Shown here: one piece after another, positions 31,516-41,651 of the stretch
Position numbering within the stretch: the stretch's first letter is position 1
Layout: each line of letters begins with the position of its first letter
Origin: Niebla homalea
Taxonomy: Eukaryota; Ascomycota; Lecanoromycetes; Lecanorales; Ramalinaceae
Reading direction: 5' to 3'
Assembly (NCBI GenBank): GCA_019925105.1
Contig: JAHGAU010000031.1
Coordinates: forward strand, 186,001 to 250,000
Length of the DNA: 64,000 nucleotides
Program-made: the position numbers and the translations under genes
The notes under the pieces: generated by a model
What the model was told of the DNA's origin: nothing
The model's input: only the letters and a program-made list of their open reading frames with translations
Database searches by the model: none

Positions 31516-32823
31516 CAAATTAAATGACGCGGGCAGGACAAAGTCATCGTGGAGGGGCCCTATCGAAGATGCATTTCCTGCTGTCCGGATCTTGCCACTG
31601 CTCCAGTAATCTGATAGTGTTCGATTGTAAAGTTCGCAGAAATGAAGATCAAGGTAGTCGGCACTACCTTCCGATGCATTTGCAGAGATGAGGATGACCT
31701 GGCGTTATTGAGTAAGATGTCGCCCTCGTAGACCACTGCTCAAAGATGTCGACAGTGCTCAATTTCAATATACCTTGGGATGATTTCAAGCCTTAGAAGT
31801 TGAAGTCGATCTATTGAGGATGTGGGCCTTTCGTGATTACTGAAACCTTAGCGTCAAAAGGCCATCGTACCCTCGTTGCAGATGAGAAAGTAAGGATGAC
31901 CCGGTCAGTCCAGAATCACTTCTTCGAGCCTCAGAGATGCCCAGAAGAGTGTGAAATTAAATGATGATGACTTTGATGAAGTGAGGCTGAAAGCAGGCTT
32001 TGATGTAGATCTCAAGAGATACACAGCTGGATGGGTGGTGGCTCACGGTTTGAAAAGCTCAATCAAACTATAACTCGGTAGCAGCTGCTTGTCAAAGTAA
32101 AACCTTAGATGTGAATCTTGATCATTCCTGACTCGAATGTTCGACGAAGTGGATGGGACTCTGCCTTGTATGTCAGAAGTGCAGAAGGCAGAGACCTCGG
32201 CTATTACCAAAAAGGGACTTCTCATAGATAGATCGCTCAGCATCTTACATAGCACTTACTCAACTAAGCAAATTACACCCTACCAATTTCAACATTGTAA
32301 GAACAATGACTCATCGCCTAGCTATCAAAGCATGCAAAATAACGCTTTGCCGCACGGTCTATTATACCAACGCATTATCTCTTTCCCAGCCTGGCGCACA
32401 CTAGCCGTGCTCTCCAAGTTCATCAATCTTTCACGTCTTTCCGTTACATAAGATAGAAAGTGGCTCCGCGCTTTACGCAAGAAAAGAAATTTCAGAGCTG
32501 GCCCCCTCGAACACAACGAACGTTTCGAGTAATGTTTATCGTACAAAGCAGCATCAACTCAGGAGAGTATAAAAGTACCGTTCTCCAATCATCATAGATT
32601 TTTACGAATTTAAAGTATCTAACCAAAGAATCAACCATGTACTAAAACACTGCTGCTCCGATTCCTCCATCTTAAGCTTGCCCTTTCACTATTCCCTATC
32701 ATTAGCATCAGCCTCGGTGGAAAAGATACTCCACCAAAACCGACCATCCGCCCTAATGTCCATTTTATTTACGCACTGATCCAGGGGACTTGCGGATAAT
32801 GCTATTGCAGCAGGAGAAGCCAC
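31516..32823. other. Intergenic, nothing supported
   Basis: About 1.3 kb. A 104-codon plus-strand frame at 32137-32451 starts with ATG but has no recognisable motif or context. Not called. Confidence 0.4.
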
Positions 32824-33625
32824 TCAAGTGGCAGTAGTCAACCCTACACTAGCAAGCGTGTAGTGGCCCCTGTAACCAGGATCCAATGCTGTAGCAGGGA
32901 CATCACCATTGATCTGTGCGCCAGCGCCATCGACAACGATATGACCCATGGCATTGAGACCAGACGACTCCAGCATCTGATTGTTTATGTACATGACGTC
33001 CTGCACGGAATCGAGGAGTGACATACTGGGTTGAAACTTCCACTCGAAATCGTGCTTCACTTTGCAGATCTCAGCGCTGACGGCTGATGGGGTACTGGGA
33101 GGCTGACTGCTCATTGCTTTGAACGTGCTTATGGCCAGTTTGAAATCGAAGCATAAGGGGGCCTTGCCATCAACCTTGGCGTCTCCGTTGAAGTCGGCGC
33201 CGAGAAGAGCTCGTGAGTCGATCTGAGGGGATCGCCCGGCTTTGGTTCGCATTCTGCCCAATGTTTTCGCTTGTGGGAACGTTGCCGCGGAGGGACAGCT
33301 CTTATGGAAAACCTGTGATTTCCTTTTGTGTTCACTTTTGGCGGTGCACTCCAGGACGAAGTTGCCAGGAAATCCGACTGTCTTGAACTCGGTGACGTTG
33401 TCCCTGACTGGAGTTGCACTTGTCGCACTGAGCCTTGCAGGATAAGTGGTATCCAGGGGCGATATCGGTTGATTTCAAGCGCAAAGGCTCATCATTGTTC
33501 TCCACGGTACATGTACTAGACTTTGGAGGATCGGCATCGCCTGGAGAATCTGGCGTTGTCTGGGCGGGTTGATCATTGTCGACACTCTGTAAAGAGTGAC
33601 CAGAGCCTGGGCCAAAATAACCCAT
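32824..33625 (-). pseudogene. Unrecognised protein-coding remnant with an EF-hand-like loop
   Basis: A minus-strand frame ending at 32824 is open upstream to about 33475. It contains GNFVLECTAKSEHKRKSQVF, then GADFNGDAKVDGKAPLC (a D-x-N-x-D-x-x-x-D calcium-loop-like pattern), then MSLLDSVQDVMYINNQMLES. An upstream frame (33625 to about 33430) reads STCTVENNDEPLRLKSTDIA followed by PGYHLSCK, which also looks coding but is in another frame. I could not find a satisfactory GT-AG junction or a convincing ATG for the whole. It may be a multi-exon gene that I failed to assemble or a decayed one. No family was recognised. Confidence 0.35.
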
Positions 33626-34820
33626 TGGGAGTAGTCCTACCGCAGATGGTGTTTGCGGATGATCCTCATCTCCACCAAACTCTCATCGAAGACCGATGTG
33701 TACGTCATGTGGACGATGTCTGAGTAGAAATATTGACATCTTGCTCCTTGGCTAGTTTTGCGCATGGACGAAATGGTACAGCGTGGCCATCTAGATGACC
33801 ACTTTTTGGACATGCTACACTGACAGTCGCGGTGTGGTCGAGTACTGGCGGAACTTGAACGAGGGATATGTCGCCCAGACATCCTACTTGCTAGGTACAG
33901 ATGAAGAGATTCTCCCTACCCCTGCGAGTCTGCTGCTCTATTTAATATTGTCAGCTTCGATAAACAGAAGAACATGAACAGCTTGGTGTCGTCACACACC
34001 ATGCGATGAAAGGAAGTCTTCGTATAATACACACGAGAAGTATTTAGTGCCAAATCTCCAGCAGGTACCACAAGGCCATATATTTACGGATATGATGGTC
34101 AAGTCAATGAAATCATTGAGTGCTTTCGACCAGCCATTCAGCTGCGGTCCCCCCCAAAATTGTGCCCTCAACACTATCACACAACCACCACCACGGCGTG
34201 ACGATGACCGTGAATCCCGGGTGCACTAACCCAATCCATCCAATCCCCTCCCTTCCAGCGTTGAATTGGGCTTTACTTGTCGGCCCTCACCAAAATTTAT
34301 CCGCTAAAAAGGATACAGACCGAATGATATTTCAAAAATGCGCTAAGCCGGATTTGGACGTATAAGTTTTGACAGAATTTATATGGGAACTGCGTAAAGG
34401 TCGGTAATGTCACGTGCACTCTGATCATTCTGCTTTTGTTTCGCTCTTTCACCCAATCTTGCAACGTGTTGTGAGAATCATAAAGGCCTGCGCAATCCCT
34501 TGAGTTGGCTTCGTATTTTTGTCTAATGTCTCAGCAGCCTTGTATCTCATCGACGACTACGACACGAGTCACGTTTTACAAAGCTAGTGGGATCCAGAGT
34601 CTTTTCCATGATTCACATTGATGCGACTTTTCAGGTACAAACCTCTCTTTACAACCCAGACTATCTTTCACAGTTAGACAACTCAGTCATAATGTCTACT
34701 CTATGATACTATCAATAACCACTTTGCAGCTACTTAACAGGCACCGCCTTTGATTTGGGCAGGATGCTGGGTGAAATATTCACACATTTCTTTCCGAGAA
34801 CCTGGTGCAGAGCTCTTCTT
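33626..34820. other. Intergenic, weak coding hints only
   Basis: Short frames on both strands, such as plus 33795-33977 (WTCYTDSRGVVEYWRNLNEG) and minus 33637-33882, overlap each other and give no clear gene. They may be exons of the locus at 32824-33625. The rest shows nothing. Confidence 0.35.
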
Positions 34821-35771
34821 TTAACACTCCGCATCCACCCCTTCCTCCCCTGCATTCTCCTCACACGCAAGCGCATACACCGTCAACGGATGCATCCGCT
34901 TCGGCTCCTTCAACGGCACCCCCGTCGTGCAAATAAGCTCCTTACTCCACCGCTCCTTCGGCGCAATCTTGCGCAACCACTGCGTCAGATACGGACATTC
35001 ACGATGCTGCTCCGTCGCAATCTCGATCCTCTTCACTCGTTTCGCCAGCTTCTGGAACGTGCGAATCGTCTTCCACGCGATCATCCGACCGGGGCGCTTG
35101 TTGTTGTGTGCTCCGGCCCTGATCCAGCGTTTCCACAGGATCTTCTGGATCGACGTAGCACTCTTGTCGTTAAGGCGCAGCGTCTCGAGATTCTCGCATC
35201 TCTCGTTGATGTAGCCCAGAGTCTCACTGACAAATCGATTGTTGACGGTGGATGGATAATGGACTTCGCCTTCGCGGAGAGATGCATCCGTGACCGACAA
35301 AGTGATGTGTCGAAGCTGGGAGAGCGATCGTCCCTCCGAATCGAGGCAGCGGAGACCGAAGAAGACGGATCTCAAGCCAGGGCAGTCAGTCGGTATGAAC
35401 CTGCCCACCAATCGAGTCCTGAATTCCCGCCCGGCCTGGATGTTGGGCGCGGTGATTTTGAAGTAGAAGCGGTGGGTTTTGTAGAGGTAGTGGATGCCTT
35501 CGTCGTAGACCTGGTGGTTGGTAAGAAAGAAGGTCAGCTTGTTGGAGAATTTGAGTCCTCTCTGGGTTGTGCCATCTTGGGTTTTGTAGACGGAGCCTGG
35601 CTGGTTAGGACCGTTATTCTTAACCCTATACACTGTACCATCCTGGACGGTAAGGTGGTCCTCGCTGGCGACATATCGGTAGATTAGGTTGCGGACCTCG
35701 CCAGGGAGGGAGAGGAACGAGGATCGATCTTTGATAAAATTTTCAGAGTCTGGACTCTCTTTAGAGTTCAT
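34821..35771 (-). CDS. F-box-like (2EXR-type) protein, 316 aa
   Basis: Single exon from ATG at 35771. The first block is FLSLPGEVRNLIYRYVASED (about residues 19-38). The second is NHQVYDEGIHYLYKTHRFYF, with Gly-Ile replacing the usual Ala-Leu. Leucine-rich strands follow (LSQLRHITLSVTDAS, CENLETLRLNDKSA, VKRIEIATEQH). The C-terminal KIAPKERWSKELI resembles the VAPRERWVQAR segment of the 25165-26079 protein. The C-terminus is Glu-rich and contains VYALACEEN. A long plus-strand open frame (34755-35687) is antisense to this gene. Function unknown. Confidence 0.8.
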   Translation of the reverse strand: MNSKESPDSENFIKDRSSFLSLPGEVRNLIYRYVASEDHLTVQDGTVYRVKNNGPNQPGSVYKTQDGTTQRGLKFSNKLTFFLTNHQVYDEGIHYLYKTHRFYFKITAPNIQAGREFRTRLVGRFIPTDCPGLRSVFFGLRCLDSEGRSLSQLRHITLSVTDASLREGEVHYPSTVNNRFVSETLGYINERCENLETLRLNDKSATSIQKILWKRWIRAGAHNNKRPGRMIAWKTIRTFQKLAKRVKRIEIATEQHRECPYLTQWLRKIAPKERWSKELICTTGVPLKEPKRMHPLTVYALACEENAGEEGVDAEC

Positions 35772-36918
35772 GTCGTATTGCAGCCCGAGGTAACAATATG
35801 GGTAAGACGACCTGCCTTGCAGATTTGCGAGCGTTGATCTTTATCTATCGTCTGCGCTTGGAAATTAATCTTTCCAAATTATAATAGCCACTGTGCTTGT
35901 TGGACTCTTTGCGTAATTTAAAGGAAAGGCCTGGCCCGACACCCGAACGTGCAGAAACTATCAAGTAGAGAGAGAACAATGCCTGATCCCAAACAAAGCG
36001 CCCTGTTGTAGTGTGGAGCCGGCCGTGAGCTGAGGCTCAACACCAGCCGCGAGACCGGCTTGGCACTAGCCTCGACATCAACACCAACACCACGTTCAGT
36101 TCCTACCAGGTGTGATAGACAGGGCATACAAGACCCTCAGGCCGATTCACTCCTTCTCCTTCCGTACTTTATTGTCTTTAGTTAAACGCCATACACATTT
36201 TACCTGACAACCACCCAAAAGGCTTGCACTCTAACAATGATGGACATCGTGATAGAAACTCCGTATTCGTTCGCAGCGACGGCAATAATATTAAGGGAGG
36301 CTTGTTCCACGACTGCTATGTAGTAGCTTAGGATCAGTTCAACTTCTAAATATGGAGTAATAAGTCTGATCCAATTCCACAGACAAGGTGAAGAAGCAGA
36401 AAGAGGATGTTGGGGGCCCTTGAAGCCTTTCGTAGCCCAACCCCCATATATAATATAACACTTCATCAATGACACTGTTGATAGGAGCGCTGGGTGTTAC
36501 TCCCGCTTCAGAAGTCCGCAAATGATGCAATGACGTCTGAAGCCAGAGATTAGATCGTCTGACACTTGGCTATTTCGTTTGGGATGAAGACACAATGCTC
36601 CACGTTAATTGGAAAGATGCTGGACCATGACTGCAAAGAACAAAGCGCAATCTGTTGCTCGGGTTTCTCGTTCATCTGCTACCTCACATCATGAACTAAG
36701 TTTCTGATCGACGGGAGTGAGGTTTATAGAGACGGGGTGAGAACTTTTGTCATCTGCTATGTTTCCTCACGGGCGAAACGGCAACCTCAGTCCGCCAAGT
36801 ATCTCACATCGTCCATGATAAGCAATCGACAGTCCTGCAGGCAGAGCTTGCCTCTGCCTCAGTTCTTGAGCGACGACGATGCTTCGAGCCCAGAATGTGA
36901 CTGTGATGTCGCTCTTCC
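35772..36918. other. Intergenic, nothing identified
   Basis: About 1.1 kb without motif-bearing frames. It includes the 5' flank of the gene at 34821-35771. Confidence 0.45.
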
Positions 36919-37731
36919 CTATCCTTCGTCATGGACTTGTGTCGGTACTCGAGATCTGGTGTGCACTATACAGAGCCATTCTTTGCCCCACATCCTTGCG
37001 TTTTCAACGCTAGAAAGCCACTCTCCCCGCCTGTACGAAGTGTAATAGCCCGTAATACTCCCAGGCATACCCGCCTTTTTATCATAAGCCAGAAGAATTT
37101 CGATATGATCCAATCTCTTGACCAAATTCCTCAGGACAGACACAGTATTTCCAAAGGAATCACGATTAGAGTGACCATGCCGTGTTATCCTGGTGAAATG
37201 TCTCTTGATAGATTTGCCCCACTTGAAGCTGGTAACGCTGAGTCTTAGTGTCACAAGGTTCTCACACGCTTCCACTGCCTCCGTGACATGGTTTGCGATA
37301 TTTACATCCGAAGCGCGAGAGACTGAATAATGTTTGTCTTCCGGCAAGTAATCTAGAGTGCTGAGCTCTAAATGTCTGATCCACTGGAAGTGTGTTGGAG
37401 CAGATGGGTAACTTCTCAATCCTAGAGGGTCCCCTCTGAAACTCATGTCGGGTTCCATTGCGCTATCTGATTGGTTGTTCATCACGTAGCAGAACATTCT
37501 CAGCTTATACAAGTATGGGGAGGCTTCGATGTATATCCCGCGGCATGTGATTAAGATGCTAGCGATTTGAGTCTCCACATAGCCTGTCGGGCTGCCGCTT
37601 ACATCTCGTAAGCGGCGTAGACTTGGCTGAAGATAGTTGTGATGAGTAGTGTTGGAGGAGAATAGCAGCTCGTAAATCATGACTCTGAGTTCCGTCGGCA
37701 GACTACGAAATCGAAACTGCGTTTGGTCCAT
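36919..37731 (-). CDS. F-box-like (2EXR-type) protein, 270 aa
   Basis: Single exon from ATG at 37731 (MDQTQFRFRSLPTELRVMIY). The F-box-like block is only nine residues from the start. The second block is CRGIYIEASPYLYKLRMFCY. The middle has WIRHLELSTLDYLPED and ENLVTLRLSVTSF, the family's leucine-rich strands, and VKRLDHIEILLAYDKKAG follows. The basic 150-200 region (RHFTRITRHGHSNR) is not seen in the other copies. Function unknown. Confidence 0.78.
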   Translation of the reverse strand: MDQTQFRFRSLPTELRVMIYELLFSSNTTHHNYLQPSLRRLRDVSGSPTGYVETQIASILITCRGIYIEASPYLYKLRMFCYVMNNQSDSAMEPDMSFRGDPLGLRSYPSAPTHFQWIRHLELSTLDYLPEDKHYSVSRASDVNIANHVTEAVEACENLVTLRLSVTSFKWGKSIKRHFTRITRHGHSNRDSFGNTVSVLRNLVKRLDHIEILLAYDKKAGMPGSITGYYTSYRRGEWLSSVENARMWGKEWLCIVHTRSRVPTQVHDEG

Positions 37732-38144
37732 AGCAGCTTCCGCCGCCTTGGTGTCAGAACCTGAGAGAGAATGTCAACGGTAAACTGTTTGGTATTAACT
37801 TATGTGTCTGGTTAACAGACAAAGTGTAAAGGGCGGACAGGGAAATGTGGGGTTTTTGAGCGCTTTTGAACCCCACCTACAACACTTCCAGTGTCAAACT
37901 CGTTGTCAAGGGCACCCATCTATTGAGAAGCTCATGACGCTGTTTTGATGACATTCTCTGAAATTTGGAGCCTGCCCCGACAGTCACAGGCACAATCCAA
38001 TTTTGGTCCAGAATGACGCGCTCACTTCGACACAGTCATGACTATAATCTTGATCTCTCTGAGTCCATCATGGTATTCAAACCCATAATGATTAACCTTC
38101 ACAGCACTTCCTCAGGCACTGATTGAACCTTATATTTCCACACC
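37732..38144. other. Divergent promoter region
   Basis: A 413-bp shared 5' flank between the minus-strand F-box-like gene and the plus-strand gene at 38145. No specific site was recognised. Confidence 0.4.
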
Positions 38145-39185
38145 ATGTCGCACATGTCGAGTATGGAGTCTTTGACTTCTCAAATATCACAGACTCAGAG
38201 TAGAGATTCAGTCACCGAGCGGCCGGTGCCACCAACATACCCAAGCATCGACTCCGTTCTCAAAGCCTCTGTCCCATCATCAGGATCATCAGCCGATTCG
38301 ATCTGGGCGCTCCATACAGCAAGCGTCAGCGGAGTCGGAATCGACGAAACGCCCGTCCTCCAGTCGCCAAGTACCGAGTCTCTGCCTCAGGAGCGACCCA
38401 TCAGCTACCTGGCTCCCCTGCCCGTTTTCCCAATGCCAAAGCGATACCGCAACGCTACCAGTGATAGCTCACCCATGCATTCTGAGATCAGTCCCTCGCC
38501 TCCAGCCACGCCTTCACCACCATCGCCTTCCTTAAGCAATACAGACTCTGCCTCACAACTCAGTACGACACTTCCGCCAACCCCTACAGATTCGCGACAG
38601 TGGAAAAAACGTCCTCCAATACCAGAACGCGAATCCTCGCTGGAGTTCGAGAAGCGCCGCCAGCATGAGCAGCAAGACCGCGAAAGGATCTACCTCACCA
38701 TCCACCCGTCCTTCCCCGCGTTCGCACCAGCAAAACATCCTCACATCATCGATAGAACCCAGATCGCCTCCGCCCCGCCTCAGAGCATCGGCTTCGCAGA
38801 CGTCGTCGTCACCGCCCTGCACAACCACTCCCCAGCAACGCTGAGCGCCTTCCTGAAGCTCCGGACCTGGAAGTTTGATTTCTGGTTCGAGCGTGGCGCG
38901 CTCCGGCGGTTCTACATCCAGCGGAGGAAGAAGTTTGTGACGGTCGGGTTCGAACAGGCTGGGAGGAAGAAGAAGCTGGATGAAGGGTTCACGTACAGGA
39001 TTGTGGCAGGGCCAGAAGGGGCGTGGGAGCCGCTCTGTGCCATGGGCAAGATGAATGGAGCCATTTTCGGGCTGAGGAAGATTGATGCGTATGTGCGCAG
39101 AGTGTTTGTGGTGAGGATGATGAGGGAGATGGGATGGATCGAAGAGGGCGGATCAGGAAGCAAATTCGTAGAAGGTGAGATGTAA
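38145..39185 (+). CDS. Unrecognised protein with disordered N-half and structured C-half, 346 aa
   Basis: Single exon from ATG at 38145. The first about 165 residues are Ser/Pro/Thr-rich and probably disordered (for example PPATPSPPSPSLSN). Next comes a charged helix (LEFEKRRQHEQQDRERIY). The C-terminal half (about 185-335) is compact and rich in aromatic and basic residues: FADVVVTALHNHSPATLSAF, LRTWKFDFWFERGALRRFYI, RRVFVVRMMREMGWIE. No signal peptide or membrane helix was seen. I do not recognise the C-terminal fold. It is not F-box-like, and the regular codon structure suggests a real gene. Confidence 0.75.
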   Translation: MSHMSSMESLTSQISQTQSRDSVTERPVPPTYPSIDSVLKASVPSSGSSADSIWALHTASVSGVGIDETPVLQSPSTESLPQERPISYLAPLPVFPMPKRYRNATSDSSPMHSEISPSPPATPSPPSPSLSNTDSASQLSTTLPPTPTDSRQWKKRPPIPERESSLEFEKRRQHEQQDRERIYLTIHPSFPAFAPAKHPHIIDRTQIASAPPQSIGFADVVVTALHNHSPATLSAFLKLRTWKFDFWFERGALRRFYIQRRKKFVTVGFEQAGRKKKLDEGFTYRIVAGPEGAWEPLCAMGKMNGAIFGLRKIDAYVRRVFVVRMMREMGWIEEGGSGSKFVEGEM

Positions 39186-39351
39186 GCATTATCGTATGCG
39201 GAAGGTACTATATCGATCATGGAGGAGGCTTTGTTCGATGGGTCTTGAATACTTGTTCCAGATCCTACTGTCTCCATTCATGATAGCTCAATCAAGATCA
39301 CAGGACTTGCACCTATTTGCATTTCTCCACTTAGCCTCCACGACTTGCCAG

Positions 39352-40356
39352 CTACCTTCGCGCCTTCAAAACCGCCTTCCACCAACCCGCCTTCCAGATT
39401 TCCCTTCCCTCCTGCGTCCATCCGATTAACCTTCCGCGGGGGTTCCTTGCTGCCCTTTTCTTGAATGTCATCAACTGCTCATAAACTACGGCCTCTAACG
39501 CAGCTTCATAAGCCTTGCTCTCGTTTAAGTTATCGTCGGCGTAATGGTCCAAGTCGCACAAGAACACTTTGTGTAAAAGCTGCTGGTCCTCTGGAATCAT
39601 GATTCTCCCAGCTTGCGATTGGAAGCTGGCGGTACTTAGTTCGAGTCGGATTCTCGCCTTTCCGAATACTGGGAAGGACTTGATGCCCTTATCGAGGGAT
39701 TGGCCGGCCAAGAACCAATGGCCGACATGGTTGGGGGGGATCACAGGGTCGGCCCTTGATGTCGTCGCGGCGACAACACTATCAGGCTTGCTATCCAAGT
39801 CGAACGTGATGGTTCGAAGGACCGGACATACTTGTAGCATTTCCGGAAGAATCATGTCCAGCTGTAAAGGGCAACGGAATGCCCGCGTGTCCTGCGTCTG
39901 GAACAGCTGCGGAGTCACGGAAAGCCATAGGTTGCGGAGGTAGGGCGCCACTTGGAGGAAATCGTTTCCGTATTTGGGAGCGACGTAGAGGGCATAGTTG
40001 GGCGGACTCGGAGCGCTGCAGACTAGTTGGCTGAATGAGAAGTTATGGCTGGCGTAAAAGATGGTAAGGGCTTCTCTGTGGATTTCGCGGCCGGTAAAGA
40101 GGATGTTGGTTGGTACATAAGCTGCTTCTGCGGGGCCTCGGTGGTGTAGTCGTGTGAGACTTTTATTTGAGGGATGACCTGGACCGAAACAATCTTGGCG
40201 TATCTTGACAAGGCCTGAAGGATCAGCTGAACAGAAATAATGTTCGTAGATCTTAACATGGATTTCTGGCGGCAGAGAAGAGAAACTTGAAGGCGCTCGT
40301 GAGGTAGGCAGCTGTGGTGGTAAGGGAGGACGGTCACCATTCACGATATTCGACAT
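39352..40356 (-). CDS. F-box-like (2EXR-type) protein, 334 aa
   Basis: Single exon from ATG at 40356. After a Pro-rich start, the first block is FSSLPPEIHVKIYEHYFCSA. The second is GREIHREALTIFYASHNFSF. A repeated-strand middle follows (APYLRNLWLSVTPQLFQ, CPVLRTITFDLDSKPD). The C-terminal third is helical and basic (EAALEAVVYEQLMTFKKRAA) and ends with Trp-rich WKAGWWKAVLKARR. It converges on 38145-39185 (166 bp apart). It is the last clear family member in the window. Function unknown. Confidence 0.8.
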   Translation of the reverse strand: MSNIVNGDRPPLPPQLPTSRAPSSFSSLPPEIHVKIYEHYFCSADPSGLVKIRQDCFGPGHPSNKSLTRLHHRGPAEAAYVPTNILFTGREIHREALTIFYASHNFSFSQLVCSAPSPPNYALYVAPKYGNDFLQVAPYLRNLWLSVTPQLFQTQDTRAFRCPLQLDMILPEMLQVCPVLRTITFDLDSKPDSVVAATTSRADPVIPPNHVGHWFLAGQSLDKGIKSFPVFGKARIRLELSTASFQSQAGRIMIPEDQQLLHKVFLCDLDHYADDNLNESKAYEAALEAVVYEQLMTFKKRAARNPRGRLIGWTQEGREIWKAGWWKAVLKARR

Positions 40357-41651
40357 AGCGATGTAATAGGGTAGCGATGAGCCTGTAGCTGTCGTGGAGC
40401 TTTGATGCGACGAGACCTAGTGGTTTGGGTTTTTGTCTCACGAGTCTCATAAAATCGGTGTCATAGTCGTCTGTCACATTGTTGCTATATTCGTGAGTGC
40501 TATTACATTGGCCTGTGTTGAATCGAAATTCGGTGCTCTTCTTACACTTTCATAATTGTCTCCGGAGAATTGTGCTGTGGAGGGCGGCTTTGATGTGAAA
40601 TTCGATTGGTCAATCACAACAACACAAGATCATTAGCAGATAGAAGTGGAGCGTCAAACCATTGTCGCGGACGTTAAGCCTCGGACTTTAGGACACGGAT
40701 TTTGACCAAGTACGTCATCTCCTATCTTTGCCACTGAGCTTAGTGATCCGTTGCGAATACTCTGGGGGCAGTCTTCACTTGTCTGATCAGTCGAGGATAT
40801 TTTCGAGGCTTTGAATAAAATGATCAGAGCTATCAAGGTTTGATTTAATCATCCTTTGCAATTAGATGCTGCTACGCCTGCTCAAGTCATCCATCTGGTG
40901 GACCACTGCTATGTGTCCTTCACCCTGCTTCATCTATTGAAAATTCTACTTAGTAAAGCAGATCATTCGATTGCGTGAAATTCCGTTACGTTTATTACCC
41001 GATTTCCCTATCAGTGGATTGTACACTCCATTTTCTGGCGCACATGAACAATCTGAACAAGAAGCTCTGATGTGTGGACAAAAAAACCAATTCTAACAGC
41101 CTACGACTGGTGGACATTATGGGAGACTATATAGACGCACGTCTGACAGTTTGTTGTCTCTCGTATTAGTACATTTTTTCTGCTTGAGTAGTTTGGTACC
41201 TTGATATTCTAAGGCGGCACGAGCTTCGAAAGAGTGTACCGAAATCGGAAGGCATACCGATTCTTGGGAAATACGTCATTGGAGTGAATCGCAAAAATCA
41301 AATACATTCTCATTGAGCGGTGGCGGACTATCGCAAACTTGTTTAGAATTATGATCCGCCCAAAGCTCGTGTTCGCCATCGACGAGTAATGAGATCCCAA
41401 CGCGTCACGTCGCGCTTCTACCTTTTTCTCCGAACTCCACTGTCCGTTCTCAAGGAAAGCTTCCTCCTCGTAATAACCGATTGCCAAATTGCTTCTTGTT
41501 ACATTCGTCATCAAACAGCTTCGCACATTCAAGCCAAGCCCACGCAAGCAGCATAGTAGCACCAGATTGCGGTTGTTCTAAGCTCACGCCACTAATTCAT
41601 TCAGTCTCGGTCGCGTCACTCCATGTGCGGAAGCACGACCGATACAGGGAA
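40357..41651. other. Intergenic at the edge of the F-box-like array
   Basis: About 1.3 kb. Short frames, including minus 41209-41562 and minus 40654-40836, show no motifs. The start of the next gene lies at the right end. Confidence 0.4.

Noticed and set aside
34755..35687. 310-codon plus-strand frame
   Set aside because: Antisense to the F-box-like gene at 34821-35771, which has both family motifs.
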